This document shows positions 60,011-64,000 of a stretch of DNA of 64,000 bases, piece by piece (the first letter of the stretch is position 1; every line of letters begins with the position of its first letter). The stretch is from assembly GCF_000524195.1 (NCBI RefSeq), contig NW_020170415.1:610116-674115 (forward strand). The letters run 5' to 3'. Origin of the DNA: Echinococcus granulosus. Lineage: Eukaryota; Platyhelminthes; Cestoda; Cyclophyllidea; Taeniidae. The translations under genes were made by a program, and so were the position numbers. Below the pieces are notes generated by a model. That model searched no databases. It saw only the letters and a list, made by a program, of their open reading frames with translations, and was not told the DNA's origin.

Positions 60011-61049
60011 TGATTGTTTGTTCAACTCTGTTTTTAGACGTGGAGGCACGGTTTTCTAACCATGCAGATAGCCACTCAGCCCTTCTGTACGCCATTATTG
60101 CATATACTTTCTCAATATCATTTCTTCTTCCTGGATCACTGAAGTCCGAGGTAGCTGCACTAGTGGCAGTAGAATGCCAACCCTATCCCAAAGAGCACTC
60201 ATCCTGATTGCTATGAGCAAATGCCAAACCTTGGCATAGCGGGAGAAAAACGGATGAATGTCACAACTCCTAACAGAAGGTCCAAAGGTGACTTCTACCT
60301 TTGGTAACTAACCCTGGTTCGTGTTCTGAAGTAAAGCAATTTGCAGCTAGACAGACACCGGCCTTGGCCGAGAACCACTTGGAAAAGTTTGTTATGGTCC
60401 TGTCTACGATACCTATTCGAAGATGTCAATGAAGTGACCATATGATGCTTCCTCCACCGGTCTAGTAGCTGCTACCTGGGCAGAATTCAGATAGATATGG
60501 CAAAGTAACATTAAAGTGAGAACAAAGTGGCATGGAGGAAAAGACTTTAAACCTTATCTTCAAGAAATTATGTTAATCACCATCACCTATTAGGTGAATT
60601 TGGTTTTAGACCTGTGTTCTTACAACCAGCGATATACATACCCGATAGGCAGCACGTTTCCCTTCCCTGTAAACAGTTCCCAAACAAGTTGAATAGCCAA
60701 GAGGGATCAGTGACACTACGATCAGACATCCTATCACTTTCACTCAAATTCAATGCCTGACGCGGTTGTTCCGTGGTTGTTTTCTTACACAACCAACTGT
60801 ATAGTAATGGCAAAGTGGATCGCCGGGGACGGCACTAAAAAGGAGAGGAGGACATTGCAACACTTTGATTGGTGGTTTAACTTTTTCTGTTTTGGGGACA
60901 CTTAGGGCTCTACCGTGTATTTTCGCCAGGTGACATGACCCTTGGGCCATTCTAGTGAGCCTCTCTAACCCTTCTGTACAACAACAGTGCATTTTCTATC
61001 TCAGGATTATGACTTCTTCCATCTTCAGAAATGACTCAAGGCGCCACCA
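60011..61049 (+). mobile_element. TRIM-like LTR element, near full length
   Basis: The 5' LTR starts with an exact TGATTGTTTGTTCAACTC at 60011 and ends near 60159. The primer-like site follows (TAGTGGCAGTAGAATGCC from 60161; other copies have TGGTGGCAGCGGAAAGC). The internal region is about 700 bases and has no long frame. It ends in a purine tract, AAAAAGGAGAGGAGGA (from about 60836), close to the 3' LTR at 60866-61049 (TGATTGGTGGTTTAACTTTTTC to CAAGGCGCCACCA). This order fixes the orientation of the family as plus here. A non-autonomous LTR retrotransposon is inferred; reverse transcriptase would have to come from another element. Confidence 0.68.
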
Positions 61050-64000
61050 AACCTGTGCTACAGAACAGGTAAATACTTTTTTTCACCCATAAAACAACGC
61101 CTTCAAAGCGCTCATATTTTATGATGAAGATAAGAGTCAGTAGAATTAACATTGGAGTGATGTCGCGTTTTGTTGCCTTAAGTTACAGGGCGAATGTGCG
61201 CACTTCCATAAAATGCGTCGGGAGGAGTGTCTTCATGTCGCGAATTCGCATTGGCCAGTAAATCATAAAACCTCGTTAGTGAATAACTGTCCCAGGTTAA
61301 TGAGATAGAGCACACGCCAGACTATAAATGTCGAGACACAAGGTGCTACCCAAGTAAATGTGTTGCGACTTTTTCTTGCACCTGTCGTCATACAGCCCTA
61401 TGCAATGTGTAGCTCTTCATTGACATATTTTTCCACCTGACAACACTGAACGTACATTGAATTGACTTTTCCTTTTAAAGTGTTTTCGTGCACAGACAAT
61501 ACGATTGGATTTGTTATGCATTCCATATCCGTGTTGGTATGATCTGAAGCCTCTTACCTAATAAGGACGAGCAGTAGTTCAGCGAGTTACAGGTCAAATC
61601 TTGAACTGAAGATAATGAAATACTTTTGTAGGAACATACTTAATTGCGGAGCTCTCTTGAATTATCCTGAATGAATGGAAACGAAACGCATGATATTGAA
61701 CGAGCAAGATATGCTTCATTGACGTTACCTCCATCAGGTTGGGAGAAAGTTAGGCCCCGCTGGCATCCTCAGAAAGGCACTCCACATTTTTCCTCTTTAA
61801 TTCAACGAATCTATGCAAATAAACGTCGAATTAAATAAACATTTAAGCATTTAAAATGCCCCTTAAGGTGATTGCACAGTTAGGAACCACGTATATTAAC
61901 CCTTCGTAATGGCACTCCCAAATGGGCAAATACGGCCTGTACACCGCACTTCGGCTTCCAGGACTTTTATAAGGGTTACATCTAGTGAAATCAGTAAGAA
62001 CCAATTAATTGGTTAAAGTCTTGTTTCTGACTTCGAAAGTATTTGTTATTTGGTAGTAACTATTGTCACGCCCCTCCTAGAAGTACTTTACGGCTCCTAA
62101 TATTTCTTTGAATAGCGCTTCAGAAATATCAGATTTAGCCTGTCCTGCCAGAAGCCTGAAGTATTCTGTGTTCTTTCAAAGAAGCCAGTAAACGTTTTCT
62201 TCTGAAAAATTTCGAAATTTGTGGTAATGTTTGGTACTGTTACATTACCGTATGCGCCATGCGCTCAGTCATTTCAGCTTTTCCCTCGCAAGCATCGTAA
62301 ACCTGGGGATTGAGGTAGTCAGAAAGCTTTGCCCCTCATTGACTTCAGTGACTGACCAAGTCTCATTTTGGGCTTGTCACTGTCTATTGAAAGTCTCCGA
62401 AATCTTGTTATTACCGCCGTCTGTCGTCGTCGGTTGGTGAAATGACGAACTCAGTGCGGTTTTTAGCTGAACCAGCTGCTAATTTTTATATTGTTTACTG
62501 TCCTAAATCGAAGTTGTTTATTTGAATTTCCTTTCACTTGCTAGGATTTTGTTTTTAAGGAGTAAACACAATGAAAAGTTGTGTAGGTAAATGGACATGT
62601 CTGCTTTTGCTTTGAAGCGAGCTGGAAAAGCATTTTAACGTAAAATTAAGGAAACGGGAGAAAATGAAATAAACGCTACAAATTTTATCACAAACAAAGT
62701 TAATCATAAGTTTCTGCCACAATCACACCAAATACTATCATTAGATTTTCCATTTCAGCCCAGAAATATGAGGAATAGCAATCAAAAATCCAGTAGTTAT
62801 TCAATAGAATCACCAGTCATGCTACTTATTATTAACGCAGCAACTCAGTGGAGGGATTTTGGTCGGAATGGTGCTATTCAAAAATGCATGATGCTACCCT
62901 CCCATTCACCTTTTTCCCAAACTAAAGAGTGTTTAGAAGAGAAGCTTAATTTTTAGGGAATATCTTTCCAGTCCTCTCTCTCCCTCATCTAGCTGTCTGC
63001 TCCAAAGACAAAATTACGGTGAATTTTCTTAGAAAGACTGAAAGACAGGCTGACCGGCCCCTAATTATAAAACAACAAAATTTCATAATATTAGAGATGA
63101 GCGGGTAAAAAACAGCAATGTGTAGGATTTGTTGGTAATTAAAGTCATGCTAGAGGAAGGAGTCTCTCATTTGTTTAAAGGAAACCAGGCGATTTAATTG
63201 CAATTATCACCATGGCTATCGGTAGTTGAGACAAAGGTCCCACAGCAAATTATTTTATGCATTGCTTACCTCCTCTAAATGCAGCATTTTGGATTTAATT
63301 TAAAAGTTGCTTTTATTAAACCCATTGGCCCTGTTTTTAAACTTGTTAGGCGACGCATAAATTGGTGGAATATGATGCTGCTCGGCAAAGCGGTTTTTTA
63401 TAATTTGGTCAGAAAGGCCCTGTTTTTCGTGCCAGGCTTTTGACACGACACTAACCTCTATTGGCTGTGCTACTCTCCTTTTCTTTGTGAATCCCATACT
63501 ATACACCGGTGGCTAGACAATGGTTGTTGCGGCTTAAGCGCATGCATTTGAGAAATCTAATCTCCCTAAATATCAAAACTGCAGGGGCTAACTTCTTACC
63601 AAATTTAATGCATAGTATTTTGGAGAAGGTGAGTAGAATGGTAGTAATAAGTAGCGCCCAGAAAAGGTCCAACGAATTAAAGTGTGGTGATGGAGCACTC
63701 GAATGGGGTTCCTTTACATTAATTATGAGAACTTTAATACGCTAATTCGAAAAATGACATGTCAGGAACCCCCTGAGGGTAGTTTAGGTGAGTGGTGTTG
63801 AGTGCAGTGCCTTGACAACTGCATCAACTGGGCAAGTGATGGGAGCTGGCATGCAAATGTATGCCGCATGTATTAACATGAGATGACAACGGACTTCACG
63901 GACTCGATTTTCTGCCCTTCATTTCTCATACCTTATAAAAACGCGCCGCCGAAGACTGCTTGCTGATTGACGTGTAAAAGAAAATAGCCTTTGTGCTGCT
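61050..64000. other. Intergenic to the window end
   Basis: No gene or repeat copy is recognised. Short frames at 62231-62440, 63300-63506 (-) and 63509-63745 have no family resemblance or splice context that I can support. Confidence 0.35.

Noticed and set aside
1..64000. CRISPR arrays, operons, riboswitches, phage or bacterial defence systems
   Set aside because: The genes are intron-containing animal genes and no regularly spaced short repeats were seen.

Overview
This is eukaryotic DNA from a metazoan, most likely a parasitic flatworm. The evidence is intron-split animal genes with GT-AG borders, animal-type proteins (APC/C subunit CDC16, a BI-1/TMBIM6 channel protein, an R3HDM4-like protein, a smooth-muscle-type myosin light chain kinase, a very divergent alpha-tubulin), and many introns of only 32-52 bases beside introns of 1-2 kb. 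The flatworm call is inference; no ribosomal or mitochondrial marker is present.

Layout. 1-335: truncated LTR-like repeat. 754-2375 (+): last exon of an alpha-tubulin paralogue with an unusual Pro/Arg-rich C-terminus. 2841-8261 (-): complete 13-exon CDC16/APC6, tail-to-tail with the tubulin. 13077-14563 (-): complete 5-exon TMBIM6/BI-1. 16096-18068 (+): 4-exon R3HDM4-like gene, head-to-head with TMBIM6. 34541-42143 (+): complete 9-exon myosin light chain kinase with kinase domain, calmodulin-binding segment and a long Ser/Thr/Pro-rich tail. All exon joins listed were checked for reading phase by hand, and each gene model divides into whole codons.

The rest (about 18-34 kb and 42-64 kb) is gene-poor and seeded with degenerate copies of one repeat family in both orientations. 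Comparing the copies shows TG...CA terminal direct repeats of about 130-200 bases, a tRNA-primer-binding-like site directly inside one repeat, a purine-rich tract before the other, a total length near 1.0-1.07 kb, no coding capacity and several solo repeats. I read it as a small non-autonomous (TRIM-like) LTR retrotransposon family. It has five near-full copies, two internally deleted copies, five solo LTRs and fragments, and is the main non-genic structure of the window.

The genes do not form a pathway or operon. They are independent housekeeping, cytoskeletal and cell-cycle genes. No CRISPR, rRNA, tRNA or prokaryotic feature was seen.
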